Source of the DNA: CAZZDA01 sp964652585
Lineage (GTDB): Bacteria; Patescibacteriota; Patescibacteriia; UBA1544
Assembly (NCBI GenBank): GCA_964652585.1
Contig: CAZZDA010000061.1
Span: forward strand, 1 to 5,408
Length of the DNA stretch: 5,408 nucleotides
Reading direction: 5' to 3'
The translations under genes were made by a program, and so were the position numbers. The notes under the pieces were generated by a model. That model had not been told where the DNA came from and made no database searches. It saw only the letters and a program-made list of their open reading frames with translations. This document shows, one piece after another, positions 5,230 to 5,408 of this stretch; position 1 is the stretch's first letter, and every line of letters begins with the position of its first letter.

Positions 5230-5408
5230 AAAACCTGATGTTTTTCTTTATTATGTGTTCAACCAAAAAATAAACACCCAGGGCTGAGATACTAAAAACA
5301 AACCATGCGCCGGCAAACTCAGATACACTTGTTCCATAAAGCACGTCCAGCAAAACACCTGCAAAAATTGCTTCATAGAAGTTTTTAAATAAGAAAATAC
5401 CAACGAGC
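5213..5408 (-). CDS. mreD: MreD-like rod-shape membrane protein, C-terminal part only
   Basis: The last 64 codons of a gene enter from the right edge (first whole codon at 5407) and end with TAA at 5213. The fragment is hydrophobic with two likely membrane segments, about 13-24 and 32-50 of the visible part. The stretch FAGVLLDVLYGTS resembles the G-x-x-x-D-x-x-x-G motif of MreD, and a basic tail (HIIKKNIRFY) follows. MreD is a small inner-membrane component of the MreBCD elongation scaffold. Its reading frame overlaps the first 17 bases of mrdA, the expected neighbour in a mre-mrd cluster. Identification relies on hydrophobicity, one motif and context; another small membrane protein of the same cluster is possible. 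Confidence 0.65.
   Translation of the reverse strand, partial: LVGIFLFKNFYEAIFAGVLLDVLYGTSVSEFAGAWFVFSISALGVYFLVEHIIKKNIRFYDTQY

Overview
The window is a compact, AT-leaning bacterial segment in which every recognisable gene reads on the minus strand. The short intergenic gaps, scarcity of Shine-Dalgarno sequences, a leaderless-type promoter, an excisionase-like HTH fused to a membrane helix, and a RAYT-type transposase next to mreD/mrdA all suggest a Candidate Phyla Radiation (Patescibacteria, Parcubacteria-like) genome. This placement is inferred from gene style and has not been tested with a phylogeny.

In transcription order (right to left), the window opens with the C-terminal end of an MreD-like membrane protein (5213-5408). 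It overlaps by 17 nt the start of mrdA/PBP2 (3529-5229), the class B transpeptidase of the rod-elongation complex. Next come a RAYT/IS200-like Y1 HUH transposase (2814-3491), transcription factor greA (2255-2722), class II lysyl-tRNA synthetase lysS (721-2190), a 255-nt gap with two tandem palindromes and a bidirectional terminator, and finally the N-terminal 155 codons of an HTH-plus-transmembrane protein running off the window at base 1.

The most interesting structure is a family of perfect palindromes around the transposase. Two copies, identical over 23 nt, sit 19 nt before its start codon and 24 nt after its stop codon. A third copy downstream of lysS differs at three positions in each arm, and every difference is compensated in the opposite arm. 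A fourth, AT-rich palindrome with the same TCCGA centre lies 2 nt from the third. This is the architecture of a REPtron, a domesticated HUH transposase with its REP hairpins. One flanking hairpin supplies the stop codon of mrdA, and the other abuts the -35 box of greA.

The genes serve envelope elongation (mreD, mrdA), transcript elongation (greA) and translation (lysS). The transposase unit appears to be inserted between the cell-wall genes and the gene-expression genes. greA has a near-consensus promoter placed so that its mRNA should start at or next to the ATG, so greA-lysS can be transcribed independently of the upstream genes.
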